A stretch of DNA of 34,232 nucleotides, taken from the NCBI GenBank assembly GCA_030527015.1, contig JAUNBR010000049.1, forward strand, positions 1-34,232, written 5' to 3'. This DNA comes from Planctomycetia bacterium. Its GTDB lineage: Bacteria > Planctomycetota > Planctomycetia > Pirellulales > Thermoguttaceae. Below, in pieces: positions 1 to 8,365 of the stretch; the first letter of the stretch is position 1, and every line of letters starts with the position of its first letter. The notes beneath the pieces were generated by a model. The model did no database searches. It was not told the origin of the DNA and saw nothing but the letters and a program-made list of their open reading frames with translations. Both the position numbers and the translations under genes were made by a program.

Positions 1-51
1 AGCCTGCTTTTAGAGCCGCACAAAACGAAATTTTAAATTGGAACCAGTATA
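1..51 (-). repeat. Family A repeat, cut by window edge
   Basis: Reverse-oriented left half: reversed GGCTCT and CCGTTTT segments and end GGAACCAGTATA at 41-51. The rest lies outside the window. Confidence 0.85.
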
Positions 52-63
52 TACCTGACGCAT

Positions 64-277
64 TATACTGGTTCTTCATTAAATTTCCGTTTTTTTCGGT
101 TTTTAACGCAGGTATACATACTGTTTCCGATTTAAATTTTCGCTTTTACAAGAACACGGAAACCGTGGTACGTAGCGCCGCCGGCGGTTTTAAAAGCAAA
201 AATCCAAAATAGTATGAGTATATTTTCAGCGAAGCAAAAATGTCGGAGAAGCGAAATTTTATAGTGTATCAGGTACA
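64..277 (+). repeat. Family A repeat interrupted by a family B element
   Basis: The left part (64-112) ends in ACGCAGG and the right part resumes at 223 with TTTTCAGCGAAGC. Between them is the family B element at 113-222, flanked by TA on both sides. Removing it with one TA gives GCAGGTATTTTCAGCG, the same string seen in the uninterrupted copy at 16864-16879. Confidence 0.9.
113..222 (+). repeat. Family B repeat, copy 1 (nested in family A)
   Basis: A 110-bp unit starting TATACATACTGTTT and ending AGTATGAGTATA, with arms TTTAAATTTTCGCTTTTA and TAAAAGCAAAAATCC and a GC-rich core (GCGCCGCCGGCGG). It shares end design with family A, but the core (GGAAACCGTGGTACGTAGCG) is unrelated. The second copy is at 32136-32239. 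Confidence 0.85.
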
Positions 278-310
278 TAAATTCTCACATCCCCATCTTC
301 TTTCACTCCA

Positions 311-425
311 TATACTGATTTTCCTTTAAACTTCTAAACTTCCATCTTACGAGAATCTGACCGCAGGCATTTCTCTGAAAAACAAAAAAGCTTAAGAAAC
401 GGAAATTCATAGTGCATCAGATATA
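311..425 (+). repeat. Family A repeat
   Basis: Left end TATACTGATTTTCC, inner GCAGGCATTT, right arm CGGAAATTCATAGTGCATC, end AGATATA. The left arm carries an extra ~10 bp and the inner hairpin is decayed. Confidence 0.85.
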
Positions 426-468
426 AAAAAAGAGAATACCTTTCCTTTCGGCAGCATTCTCCTTTTTT
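425..468 (-). terminator. Likely rho-independent terminator, possibly bidirectional
   Basis: Arms AAAAAAAGAGAAT (425-437) and ATTCTCCTTTTTT (456-468) pair at 12 of 13 positions around an 18-nt loop. On the minus strand the GAGAAT stem is followed by seven T. It lies 244 nt beyond the stop of the rseP-like gene, so it could end that transcript. The plus strand also has a T run. Confidence 0.6.
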
Positions 469-571
469 AGGTATATTCCCAGCTCCATTTTCATTTTATG
501 TTTTACCCTGTAATCAAAACAGGTATTTTATGCAGCACAAAAAGTGGAAACCCGGAAACGTATCCATCCGA

Positions 572-679
572 TATATCCTGATTTTACTTTAGAAATCCGT
601 TTTGTACGGTTTTTAACGCAGGCATTTTCAGTAAAACAAAAATACCGTGGAAGCGGAAATTCATAGTGCATCAGATATA
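572..679 (+). repeat. Family A repeat
   Basis: Intact copy 32 bp beyond the stop codon of the rseP-like gene. Inner GGCATTTTCAGTAAAAC, right arm GCGGAAATTCATAGTGCATC, end AGATATA. Confidence 0.9.
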
Positions 680-711
680 AAAATACCGTCAGTACATCTT
701 TCTTAAAAATA

Positions 712-3141
712 TTAAAATCTGGCGATAAATCCTAAATCCAGCGCGAATACAAAAAATGTTAAAACTAAAAATAGAAGTAAGCCCGCATACGTCAGCGCGA
801 TTACGAGATTTTCATTCGGTGCTTTTCCTGTAATTCCTTCATAAAGCAGGAACACGACATGCCCTCCATCCAGCACAGGAATGGGCAGCAGATTCATCAC
901 CGCGAGGTTCGCGCTAATCAGACAGACGAACATTAAAAGTGTGGCCCAGCCTTCTTTCGCCTGATTATACGCCGCCTGCGCGATAAGAATCGGCCCTCCC
1001 AGACCACGAATAGAAACCTGACCATCAATTAATTTTCCTAAAGTGCGGTAAACCAGCATCAGAGCATTTCCTGTCTCTTCCGCTCCCAGCACGAGAGCCT
1101 CTCCCAGGTCCGCTTTTACCAAAATACCCGGTTTCGATTTTAAATTAAAGCCTGCTCCCCATGCATACACATCTTCATATTCCTTTAAATGAACCTGAGC
1201 TTCATGTTTCTTCACATGTCCTAAACTGTCTTTTCGCTCCACGATAAGAGTCAGCTCCGTTCCATCCAGAGGGTATCTCTGAATAAAATCCCAAAGATAT
1301 GACAGTGAAGAATTTCCCTGTTTCAGAGGAGGAGAAAACGGTTTTTTAAACGTTTTTTGGATTTCCTCATAATATTTTTTCTCTTCTGGCGTCTTACCTG
1401 TTTCATCAAAATCTTTTGTGTAATTAAAGGTAATTCCCCGTAAAATATCACCTCTCTTCAGACCAGATTTCTCCGCTTCTGAACCCGGATGCACCTCCGC
1501 GATTTTCATGGACGGGAAAAACGACAGTCCGATTTCTGGAATCGCCAGACCAGTACCGGAAAAATGATTTTCACTGGGAGGAACAGGAAAACGATTCAGC
1601 TTCACCGTAATCCTCTCTTCCTTCGCACCTTCCAGCGTTTCAGATGCGGACGTGGCATCCGCCGAAATGTTCAGAAGATCTGTTTTTTCTCCGCGGCGCA
1701 CATTAAAGGTAACCGTGTCCTGTTTTTTCGCCAGTTCAAAAATGCGGTACGGAAGCGTCATGGGATCACCGATAAACTCCATTTTTCCATCCACTTCCAT
1801 TCCGATCAGTGTGTCTCCGGGTAAAATTCCCGCCTGTCGGGCAGGACCAGGTCCCTCCGCCGTAATCTGAGTCATATGAACAGGTCCCATATCAAAAGTC
1901 ACTCCAAAATGACGTAACTTTTGAGGAAGAATCACTAAATCAAAAACGTAACCCTCTTCTGGCATTTCCGCTTTTTCTGGTATCTCCAGCGGTAACTCCG
2001 GCACCACACCCTCTGAAACCACCTGATTTCGCGCGTTCTCCTGTGATTCCGATTCTTCTTTCTTTGACCGGCAGAACTTTACTGTTAAAGGCTCTCCCTG
2101 TCCCTGATAACACGCCAGCTGAAAGTCCAGATAATTCTTCACTGGAATACCATTCACCTGTAAAATCCGCTCTCCTCCCAATAATTTTAAAGCACCTTTC
2201 GCTTTCTCTGAAGCCTCCCATGCAGGAGAAAGAATTCCGCAGGGAGACTGCTCGAATAACTGCATTTCACTTCCCCCATGAGTCGCACCCAGCATGGGAG
2301 CCAGCCATAATTTTCGGGGGTACACCAGCGCAAGCTGATCTGCTTCCAGTGATGGACGACGATAAATAAGTTTCACGCCTTTTTCCAGATCATCTCCCAG
2401 CATAATATATTTTTGTATCTGGTCAAAATACTGAACCGGATGATCACTGATCGACAAAATCTTATCGCCCGATCTTAGACCTGCCTCCCACGCAGCCTGC
2501 CCAGCATAAACGTCTGTAATTTCCGCAGGAGTTTTATACGTCCCGAGCATAAACGCGATTACCGCCGCGACAAAAGCAAAAATGGTGTTCATAATCACCC
2601 CGGCCGTAATAATCGCCATTCGCTGCGGAACACTTTTTGACTGATAACTCCGAGGATCATTTATTAAACGTTCCATCTCCGCTATTTCTTCGTCAGAAAA
2701 GACGTGCTCCCCATCAAGAGTTTTTTCTCCGCGTTCTTCTCCGCTTTTCTCTAAAACTGACCGTGCCTGTTTCGCTTTCTCCAGTCTGTCTCGCAGCTCT
2801 CCAGGATTATCCTCCTGCCCTAACATTTTTACATAACCCCCAAGAGGAAATACGCCGATTCCGTACTCCGTTTCGCCCCATTTAAATTTCAAAAATTTTA
2901 GACCAAAAAAATCGAAACCTATATAAAATTTATCACACCTTACCCCACAGGCTTTCGCGACAAGAAAATGCCCCAACTCATGTACAAAAATAATTAGTCC
3001 CAGGACGAACGCTACTTTCAGGACGATGTACCAGAAAGCCCAGTCGATTCCGGACGACGCAAATAAATGAATCGAAAAAATATCTGTTTCCATTCTTAAT
3101 AATTCCATAACAAAATATTCAAAAACTTTAAAAATCCCCAC
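712..3141 (-). CDS. rseP: RseP-type site-2 zinc metalloprotease with several PDZ domains
   Basis: Intramembrane M50-type protease, expected to cut membrane-anchored anti-sigma factors or remnant signal peptides in the inner membrane. The zinc motif HELGH is at residues 54-58 in the first membrane segment, FPLGGYVKMLGQ follows at 98-109, and LLPIPVLDGG near 751-760 is the second half of the active site. At 809 residues it is far longer than E. coli RseP (about 450). A charged insert (about 111-170) precedes the second membrane segment (about 175-200). PDZ-like stretches lie near 205-262, 300-356, 415-495 and 540-640, two more than in E. coli. dxr lies upstream on the same strand, a common bacterial pairing, but 757 bp of repeats separate them. 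The start is uncertain: the longest frame begins with GTG, with ATG at codons 12 and 17 and no clear ribosome binding site. Confidence 0.93.
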   Translation of the reverse strand: MGIFKVFEYFVMELLRMETDIFSIHLFASSGIDWAFWYIVLKVAFVLGLIIFVHELGHFLVAKACGVRCDKFYIGFDFFGLKFLKFKWGETEYGIGVFPLGGYVKMLGQEDNPGELRDRLEKAKQARSVLEKSGEERGEKTLDGEHVFSDEEIAEMERLINDPRSYQSKSVPQRMAIITAGVIMNTIFAFVAAVIAFMLGTYKTPAEITDVYAGQAAWEAGLRSGDKILSISDHPVQYFDQIQKYIMLGDDLEKGVKLIYRRPSLEADQLALVYPRKLWLAPMLGATHGGSEMQLFEQSPCGILSPAWEASEKAKGALKLLGGERILQVNGIPVKNYLDFQLACYQGQGEPLTVKFCRSKKEESESQENARNQVVSEGVVPELPLEIPEKAEMPEEGYVFDLVILPQKLRHFGVTFDMGPVHMTQITAEGPGPARQAGILPGDTLIGMEVDGKMEFIGDPMTLPYRIFELAKKQDTVTFNVRRGEKTDLLNISADATSASETLEGAKEERITVKLNRFPVPPSENHFSGTGLAIPEIGLSFFPSMKIAEVHPGSEAEKSGLKRGDILRGITFNYTKDFDETGKTPEEKKYYEEIQKTFKKPFSPPLKQGNSSLSYLWDFIQRYPLDGTELTLIVERKDSLGHVKKHEAQVHLKEYEDVYAWGAGFNLKSKPGILVKADLGEALVLGAEETGNALMLVYRTLGKLIDGQVSIRGLGGPILIAQAAYNQAKEGWATLLMFVCLISANLAVMNLLPIPVLDGGHVVFLLYEGITGKAPNENLVIALTYAGLLLFLVLTFFVFALDLGFIARF

Positions 3142-3173
3142 TTATTTACTGTAATTCACCCAAGTTAATAAAT

Positions 3174-3274
3174 TATACCTGATACACTATAAAATTACGT
3201 TTCCCTGGCATTTTGCTTCGCTAAAAATGCCGTCAGAGTCACACAAAACGGAAATTTAAAGTGGAACCAGCATA
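3174..3274 (-). repeat. Family A repeat
   Basis: Complete reverse copy: TATACCTGATACACTATAA at the start, inner GGCATTTTGCTTCGC, then ACGGAAATTTAAAGTGGAAC and an end in CAGCATA. It lies 32 bp upstream of the rseP-like start. Confidence 0.92.
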
Positions 3275-3546
3275 AAAAAAGTAATCTTCGCTCTCCTGTA
3301 ATACCCTATTTTATGCACACAAAATATAGATCTTCCGAGCTAAAAACACATCTCTGGGGTGACCGCCTAATAAAAGAGCACATCACAGTAAATTCAAAAA
3401 CACAGACGGTTTCATATGTGGTAATCCGTGGAGGTAAATACCGTTTTCCTTTAAATCCCATATTCCCCGCACCATAAAAGCTGGAGCGCAGATACATAAC
3501 ACACGAAAATCAGAGATTCGTAACAGATTCTAAATTTATAATAAAT

Positions 3547-3650
3547 TATATCTAAAATACGATAAAATCTTCATTTTTAGAATTTTACTTCACTGAAGAT
3601 ACCTGCTTCCATACATTAATGTAACTAAAATTTAAAATAAAATCAGTATA
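3547..3650 (-). repeat. Family A repeat, degenerate
   Basis: Recognisable by TTTTACTTCACTGAAGATACC in two pieces (inner hairpin region) and by AAATTTAAAATAAAATCAG with end GTATA. The arms are heavily mutated, so this is probably an old copy. Confidence 0.65.
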
Positions 3651-3792
3651 TTATTTCATATTATAATCTTTTTTAAAATTTACAGAAGGTCACCCAGCTT
3701 ATGTCACTTTATTTTTTACTATTTTCATTAATTTCGTAAAATATTTTCTTCCTTAATTCCCCATCAGATATAAAGAAAAATCCATTATTTAT

Positions 3793-3895
3793 TATACTGG
3801 TTTCACCTTAATTTCCGTTTTGTGAGGCTCAGAAAGCAGGCATTTTTAGCGAGCAAAATGCCGAAGAAGCAGAATTTTATAGTGTATCGAGTATA
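3793..3895 (+). repeat. Family A repeat abutting the dxr stop codon
   Basis: Complete copy ending GAGTATA three bases from the dxr stop codon. Inner stem GCATTTTTAGCGAGCAAAATGC. Confidence 0.92.
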
Positions 3896-3898
3896 AAA

Positions 3899-5044
3899 TC
3901 ATTTTGATTTATATGTCCGACGAATATCTTCATCCAGAGCAATTAAATCTTCCAGGGAGGGGTCCGGTAAAAAATCATGATGATACAGAATATCTCGTAC
4001 GAAAGGCACCATCTGATCAAAACGCATTTTTCCCCTGCGAAATGCCTCCACCGCCAGTTCATTCGCGGCATTTAATACCACTCCAGCCGAACCACCCTGC
4101 CGGGCCACATGAAGCCCCAGCTGAAGTGCCTCATAACGTGGTGAAGAAAAATCAGGAGCAAAAAATTCCATTTTCTGATCTTTCTCCCAGTCCATACGTC
4201 TTGCGGGGCCTCCAGGTAAACGCTGAGGATACGTAAGCGCATACTGAATCGGAAGGCGCATATCCGGAGGACTCATCTGCGAAATCACAGATCCGTCCTG
4301 AAATTCGACCATGGAGTGAACCACCGACTGTGGATGAATCATAACAGAAATTTCTTCAGAATGTAAATCAAAAAGCCAGCGTGCTTCGATAATTTCCAGC
4401 GCTTTATTCATTAACGTGGCAGAATCCAGTGTAACTTTCGCCCCCATCTCCCACGTGGGGTGATTTAACGCCGCCTCCAGCGTGACATTTCTCAGCTGGT
4501 TTTCTTCCAGATCCCGAAACGCTCCTCCGCTGGCCGTAAGAATAACTCTTCTTAATTCCGTCCGTCTGCCCGCCTGAAGCGCCTGAAAAATCGCACTGTG
4601 TTCACTGTCGACTGGAATAATCTGTGAATGTGTTTTATGTGCCAGTTTCGTGACGATCTGCCCGCCGATTACCAGACTTTCTTTATTCGCCAGCGCGATA
4701 CGTTTTCCCGCCAAAACTGCCGCCACCGTGCTCTCCAGCCCTGCTCGCCCAACGATCGCCGAAACCACCATATCCACTTCAGGTGCCTGCGCCACATATT
4801 CTAAACATTTACTGCCCATCAGCAGTTCTGTTCCCGAGGGAAGATCCCAGCTGTACGCCTGCGCCCTTTCCTTATCCGTGGCGATAATCCAGCGTGGCCG
4901 AAACTGCCATGCCTGAGCCTGAAGTAATTCCAGATGATAATTTCCCGAAAGTGCCACCACAGAAAAGCCTTCCAGTGACGAAATTATCTCCAGCGTATTT
5001 CTTCCGATACTTCCTGTGGATCCAAAAATGGCAATTTTTTTCAT
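3899..5044 (-). CDS. dxr: 1-deoxy-D-xylulose 5-phosphate reductoisomerase
   Basis: Second step of the MEP isoprenoid pathway: NADPH-dependent rearrangement and reduction of DXP to 2-C-methyl-D-erythritol 4-phosphate, in the cytosol. The Rossmann motif GSTGSIGRNTLEII opens the protein (residues 8-21). ANKES follows at 119-123. The metal ligands are in PVDSEH (D146, E148) and in MNKALEIIEA (E217). The motifs ASGGAF, HPTWEMGAKVTLDSAT and VLNAANELAVEAF are all present. The length of 381 residues is normal for the family. The protein starts directly at MKKIAIFG. There is no Shine-Dalgarno sequence. Family A copies flank the gene 3 bp after the stop and 36 bp before the start. Confidence 0.98.
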   Translation of the reverse strand: MKKIAIFGSTGSIGRNTLEIISSLEGFSVVALSGNYHLELLQAQAWQFRPRWIIATDKERAQAYSWDLPSGTELLMGSKCLEYVAQAPEVDMVVSAIVGRAGLESTVAAVLAGKRIALANKESLVIGGQIVTKLAHKTHSQIIPVDSEHSAIFQALQAGRRTELRRVILTASGGAFRDLEENQLRNVTLEAALNHPTWEMGAKVTLDSATLMNKALEIIEARWLFDLHSEEISVMIHPQSVVHSMVEFQDGSVISQMSPPDMRLPIQYALTYPQRLPGGPARRMDWEKDQKMEFFAPDFSSPRYEALQLGLHVARQGGSAGVVLNAANELAVEAFRRGKMRFDQMVPFVRDILYHHDFLPDPSLEDLIALDEDIRRTYKSK

Positions 5045-5345
5045 GTAACCGTTAATTTAAAATAATATTTATTCCACTTTTATACTCTGTTTCCACTTTA
5101 AATTTCCGTTTCGTGCGGCTCTTATTCTGTTTCCACCTTAATTTCCGTTTCATGCGGTTCTTAAAGCAGGCATTTTCTTCCAGCCTGCTGCTGGTACTGA
5201 AGCAAAAATGTCGGAGAAGCGGAATTTATAGTGTATCGGCTCTTAAAGCAGGCATTTTCAGCGAAAAAGCAAAAATGCCGGAGAAGCGGAATTTTATCGT
5301 GCATCGGGGGAATAAAAGAGCTAAAAGAGCCGTAAAATTTCTGAA
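5045..5345. other. Gap filled by a composite family A repeat
   Basis: Almost entirely occupied by the composite repeat at 5081-5314. No gene or clear terminator. Confidence 0.7.
5081..5314 (+). repeat. Composite of two family A units
   Basis: The outer left arm (5081-5124) ends CGGCTCTTA. A second unit follows, TTCTGTTTCCACCTTAA to GTGTATCGG at about 5125-5239. The outer unit then resumes with CTCTTAAAGCAGGCATTT and ends near 5314. CGGCTCTTA thus occurs at both junctions. The inner unit's hairpin loop carries an extra CAGCCTGCTGCTG (5181-5193). Confidence 0.85.
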
Positions 5346-6587
5346 CTATTTTTGTTCTTTAGGATGTAATCTCCGAATTTCGGTCCTTCTTTTAGCCAAA
5401 ATTTTGTAATCTAAACCTACTGTCTCATATAACGTCTTTAATTCATCATAAAAATCCAGCAATAATTTTGTGTAAGGATCTTCCGTGTTCGTTTTATCAT
5501 ATTTACGACGAATTGCTCCCAGCGTGCGCACAATTTTCTGATATTCCGCACGTTCAGAATTAGAAAATAACTTAACTAAAGAATGGTCCTGCGGCAAATT
5601 AAGTGCTTCATACAGCGGACTCGCCACGGATTTTACTCGCTGGCGCACAGAACGATTCGCGAGGAGATTTTTTTCCTTATCAGTCGGCGAAACTTCCAGT
5701 GATTCCTCCATCTGAAGCTGAGAAGATGACATCCCTGGAAGTACATCACTAAATATAACCGGATGCTGGAATTCCCGGGTTAATGCCTCCACCGCGAGAT
5801 TTGTCATGCCATTATATATATCATAAGCTTTTTGTTTACCCAGTGTTTGTTGCGTCACCGTCAGTCTAGACATGGCCACCGCAGCTATCATACGTGTTTC
5901 CATGGGATAATCTTTTGACGTGATTATTTTCATCAGAGCATCCACATTCTCGCCTTTATTTCCAGGATTTTTCAGTAATCCGATTCCTTTTAAGGCCAGT
6001 TCACGCATCCACGTGGTACCCGCCAACTCATCTTTTTTCCAGTCTGTAAATGCATACTGCCGGAAAATCGGCTCTATTTCCTTCTTCTTACTGTCTGGTA
6101 TTCTTAAAATATGACTGTTCAGTCCCTGTAACGCCCCTATTTTTAAATACTCACTTACACGCGAGGATTTCATCACCGTCAGCAGAAGATCTGTCGCCGG
6201 AGCATACGGCACTTTCGGTTCCTGCTCAAACCGCGTTATAAGTAATAACGTATTATACTGTAACACCGGGGAGTTTTCTTGTTTCCCAATAATCGAACGA
6301 AATGCAGGAAAAAGTTTTTCGTCCAAAAGTTTTTTACTTTTCGCTGCATCAATTTTTTGATCGGTTTCAAGTTTTTTGATCAGTTCCTCCCGTTTTGAGG
6401 GTAACTGTAACTCATTACTGCTGTCCTTCCAATCATCGATATATGTATCATAATACTTATCGTATGTCGCACTCTGTGCACATACATTCGGAAGAATATC
6501 CGTGCCCAAAATAAAATACACCGCGATTATTACAGGCAGATAACGAAGAATTTTCGCAGAAAATGGAAATAGAAAATGGCGTTTCAT
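5346..6587 (-). CDS. Secreted protein with HEAT-like helical repeats, function unknown
   Basis: 413 residues from the chosen ATG. It opens with basic MKRHFLFPFSAK, a hydrophobic stretch and VCAQSA, a likely signal peptidase site, so it is probably periplasmic. The longest frame starts 33 codons upstream (6686), but that extension would bury the signal peptide and looks like ordinary intergenic sequence. Residues of about 75-270 form short paired helices of HEAT/ARM type, for example around LLLTVMKSSRVSEYLKIGAL and ALMKIITSK. The C-terminus is helical and basic. No catalytic motif is recognised. Its neighbours, dxr downstream and repeats upstream, give no hint of function. Confidence 0.8.
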   Translation of the reverse strand: MKRHFLFPFSAKILRYLPVIIAVYFILGTDILPNVCAQSATYDKYYDTYIDDWKDSSNELQLPSKREELIKKLETDQKIDAAKSKKLLDEKLFPAFRSIIGKQENSPVLQYNTLLLITRFEQEPKVPYAPATDLLLTVMKSSRVSEYLKIGALQGLNSHILRIPDSKKKEIEPIFRQYAFTDWKKDELAGTTWMRELALKGIGLLKNPGNKGENVDALMKIITSKDYPMETRMIAAVAMSRLTVTQQTLGKQKAYDIYNGMTNLAVEALTREFQHPVIFSDVLPGMSSSQLQMEESLEVSPTDKEKNLLANRSVRQRVKSVASPLYEALNLPQDHSLVKLFSNSERAEYQKIVRTLGAIRRKYDKTNTEDPYTKLLLDFYDELKTLYETVGLDYKILAKRRTEIRRLHPKEQK

Positions 6588-6704
6588 GAAATTTTTTGAA
6601 ATTCTGAAAGGTAAAAGGTTAACCCAACTTGTTTTTGCCGCCAAATATGCTAGACTTTTAGAAAGCTCGCCGACATGCACCAACAAGACTACTTATTAAA
6701 TATT

Positions 6705-6807
6705 TATACTGATTCCACTACAAAATTCAGTTTGGCCCGGTCACCGCCGCAAACTTTTTTCAGCAAAAAATGCCATAAACACGAATTTTATAATTTATCG
6801 GACAAAA
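6705..6807 (+). repeat. Family A repeat, degenerate
   Basis: Left end TATACTGATTCCACTACAAA, inner TTTTTTCAGCAAAAAATGCC, right arm ACGAATTTTATAATTTATC. The GGCTCTTAAAGC segment is mutated. Confidence 0.75.
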
Positions 6808-6981
6808 TGATGTTTTCCGCCCTTAAAATCCCTATTTTCAGCACTTACTTCACCTGTTATTCACAGACAGGCTGAAATATCTGCTCTCGTGATTACGCAA
6901 AACAAAATTTCATATAAAATCGAAACTATTATTTTATCGTATCAACAAAATGTAAACCGCACCAGTCACATTTTACACTTT

Positions 6982-7200
6982 TGTACCCGACTCCCTATAA
7001 TTTTCGCTTCCCCAGCATTTTATCCCCGACACACTATAAATTCCGCATAAATTTCCGTTTTTTCGGCATTTTACTTCGCAGAAAATACCTGCTTTCAGAG
7101 CCATTCAAAACGGAAATTTGAAGTGGAGCCAGTATATTTCGCTAAAAATGCCGGATTTTTGGAGCCGTCCGAAACGGAAATTTAAAATAAAACCAGTATA
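6982..7200 (-). repeat. Outer family A unit interrupted by a second copy
   Basis: Begins TGTACCCGACTCCCTATAA, reaches CCAGCATTTTA at 7021-7022, is interrupted, and resumes at 7137 with TTTCGCTAAAAATGCCGG, ending AACCAGTATA at 7200. The target TA lies in the inner hairpin. Confidence 0.9.
7021..7136 (-). repeat. Inner family A unit of a nested pair
   Basis: A complete reverse copy, TATCCCCGACACACTATAA to GGAGCCAGTATA, bounded by TA on both sides. It has an extra CATAAATTTCCG, a small internal duplication of the arm. Confidence 0.9.
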
Positions 7201-7262
7201 TATTATATAGGGTACACTGAAGACCGTAAAATGTCAAGCGACTTTTAAAAAAGCATAAAAAA

Positions 7263-7314
7263 TCTCAAAAATATTTTTTATTTTTGTCCTTTTAATCTAA
7301 TTTCATTTTTGAGA
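7263..7314 (+). other. Long-loop A/T hairpin upstream of the CAAX protease gene
   Basis: TCTCAAAAAT (7263-7272) and ATTTTTGAGA (7305-7314) are perfect 10-bp arms around a T-rich 32-nt loop, 113 bp before the start codon. It could be an operator or a leader structure, or chance in AT-rich DNA. Confidence 0.4.
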
Positions 7315-7427
7315 ATCCCGTATCACATAATCTCAGGAACAAGGATTTTTTACTGACCTGCCCGACAGAATAAAAAAACATAAACAAAAATGGTAACCAG
7401 AAGAATTCTCAAAACACGAGGCACAAA

Positions 7428-8246
7428 ATGAACAAAAAACAAGAAAAAAGTTCTGACATTAAAATGATTCTCATCTTTTGTTTACCTTTTATCGTTTTTA
7501 TGGTATTTACTTTCGCTGAACAGAATCATCAGAATCCTGAATTACAAAATTTTACAGGCCATACTTTTTATCCCTATATTTATATTACAAAAATCCTTAT
7601 CGTCTGCCTGACCATGTCTCACTGTCTTATTTATTGGCTCCGCGAATTCCCTTTTCATTTTCAAAAAATTTCATACTGGTCTTTTATCGCAGGAATCGCA
7701 GGAGTCGTCTTATGGGTCGGCATCAGCAAATTAAATCTTGAAACAAAAATTTCACATGTTTTCGGGATCCAGACGGAAACTCCACTGGATCCTGCAAAAA
7801 ATTTAGTCCAAAATCCATCCATGACGGCAGACGCTCAAAAATCGCAGACTCCACACCATACTTCGCGCAGTGCATTTAATCCTTTTCAGGCATTTAGAGA
7901 CTCTCCTGTACAGGCGTGGCTATTTTTTGCTTTTCGTATGTTCGGCCTGGCCCTGGTGGTTCCGCTGATGGAAGAATTTTTTCTCCGTGGATTTTTGTTG
8001 CGTTTTGTATACGACCAAAACTGGACGAAAATTTCTGTCGGCGCAACTTCCCTCGCGGTCTGGATTACCGTCCTAATTTATTCATTTACTCATCCGGAAT
8101 TTTTCGCCGCTTTCGTCTGGTTTTCCTTAATCACATTCCTCGTTATGCGGACAAAAAATATCTGGGATGCAGTTACCGCGCATTTCATTACCAATTTTTT
8201 GTTAGGGATGTACGTATTATACACTGGAGAATGGTATTTTATGTAA
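7428..8246 (+). CDS. CPBP (CAAX/Abi-type) intramembrane protease
   Basis: Multi-pass membrane glutamic protease family related to Rce1; bacterial members may process membrane proteins or bacteriocins. The EExxxR motif is EEFFLR (E182, E183, R187), followed by the histidine in FTHPEF (H222) and by HFITN (H252, N256), the usual order of the catalytic residues. Hydrophobic segments lie near 12-30, 50-70, 82-100, 162-180, 203-220 and 225-242. A polar loop of about 55 residues (about 105-160) separates two membrane blocks. The overall build recalls CAAX-related proteins found near exosortase genes, but no exosortase is in the window, so that link is only inference. The ribosome binding site GAGG lies 6 nt before the ATG. 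Confidence 0.88.
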   Translation: MNKKQEKSSDIKMILIFCLPFIVFMVFTFAEQNHQNPELQNFTGHTFYPYIYITKILIVCLTMSHCLIYWLREFPFHFQKISYWSFIAGIAGVVLWVGISKLNLETKISHVFGIQTETPLDPAKNLVQNPSMTADAQKSQTPHHTSRSAFNPFQAFRDSPVQAWLFFAFRMFGLALVVPLMEEFFLRGFLLRFVYDQNWTKISVGATSLAVWITVLIYSFTHPEFFAAFVWFSLITFLVMRTKNIWDAVTAHFITNFLLGMYVLYTGEWYFM

Positions 8247-8265
8247 ATTTTGGCAGAGACATTTT

Positions 8266-8345
8266 CATTCCATTTTAAATTTTCGGTTCCGCGGCACCGA
8301 GAGACAGACATTTTCTTTTTTAGATTTTCCTTTTCCGAAATCATG
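8266..8345 (+). repeat. Possible decayed left half of a family A repeat
   Basis: CATTTTAAATTTTCGGTTCC followed by GACAGACATTTTC recalls the left arm and the GCAGGCATTTTC segment. The right half is unrecognisable. Confidence 0.35.
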
Positions 8346-8365
8346 ACACGTAAACCGAGGTTTTT

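Larger units (their letters stand above)
1..711. other. Gene-free left margin filled with repeats
   Basis: No credible gene. It holds the end of one minus-oriented family A copy cut by the window edge, a plus copy interrupted by a family B element, two further plus copies, and an A/T-flanked hairpin that probably terminates the rseP-like gene. A stub at 50-66 resembles a reversed family A right end and touches the next copy. Confidence 0.8.
3142..3898. other. Repeat-filled gap between dxr and the rseP-like gene
   Basis: AT-rich, with three family A copies (3174-3274, 3547-3650, 3793-3895). The reading frame at 3306-3497 on the minus strand has no recognisable features and is probably not a gene. 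No terminator or promoter is evident. Confidence 0.7.
6588..7427. other. Divergent intergenic region with nested repeats and an A/T hairpin
   Basis: Lies between two divergently transcribed genes, so promoters for both must be here, but none is clear. It holds a degenerate family A copy, a nested pair (6982-7200) and a 10-bp perfect hairpin (7263-7314). Confidence 0.75.

Noticed and set aside
3306..3497. Minus-strand frame of 63 codons between dxr and the rseP-like gene
   Set aside because: No motif, no ribosome binding site, unusual composition, and it lies among repeats.
7201..7240. Promoter with TATATAG upstream of the CAAX protease gene
   Set aside because: No partner -35 element at a proper distance, and TATA strings are produced everywhere by repeat ends.
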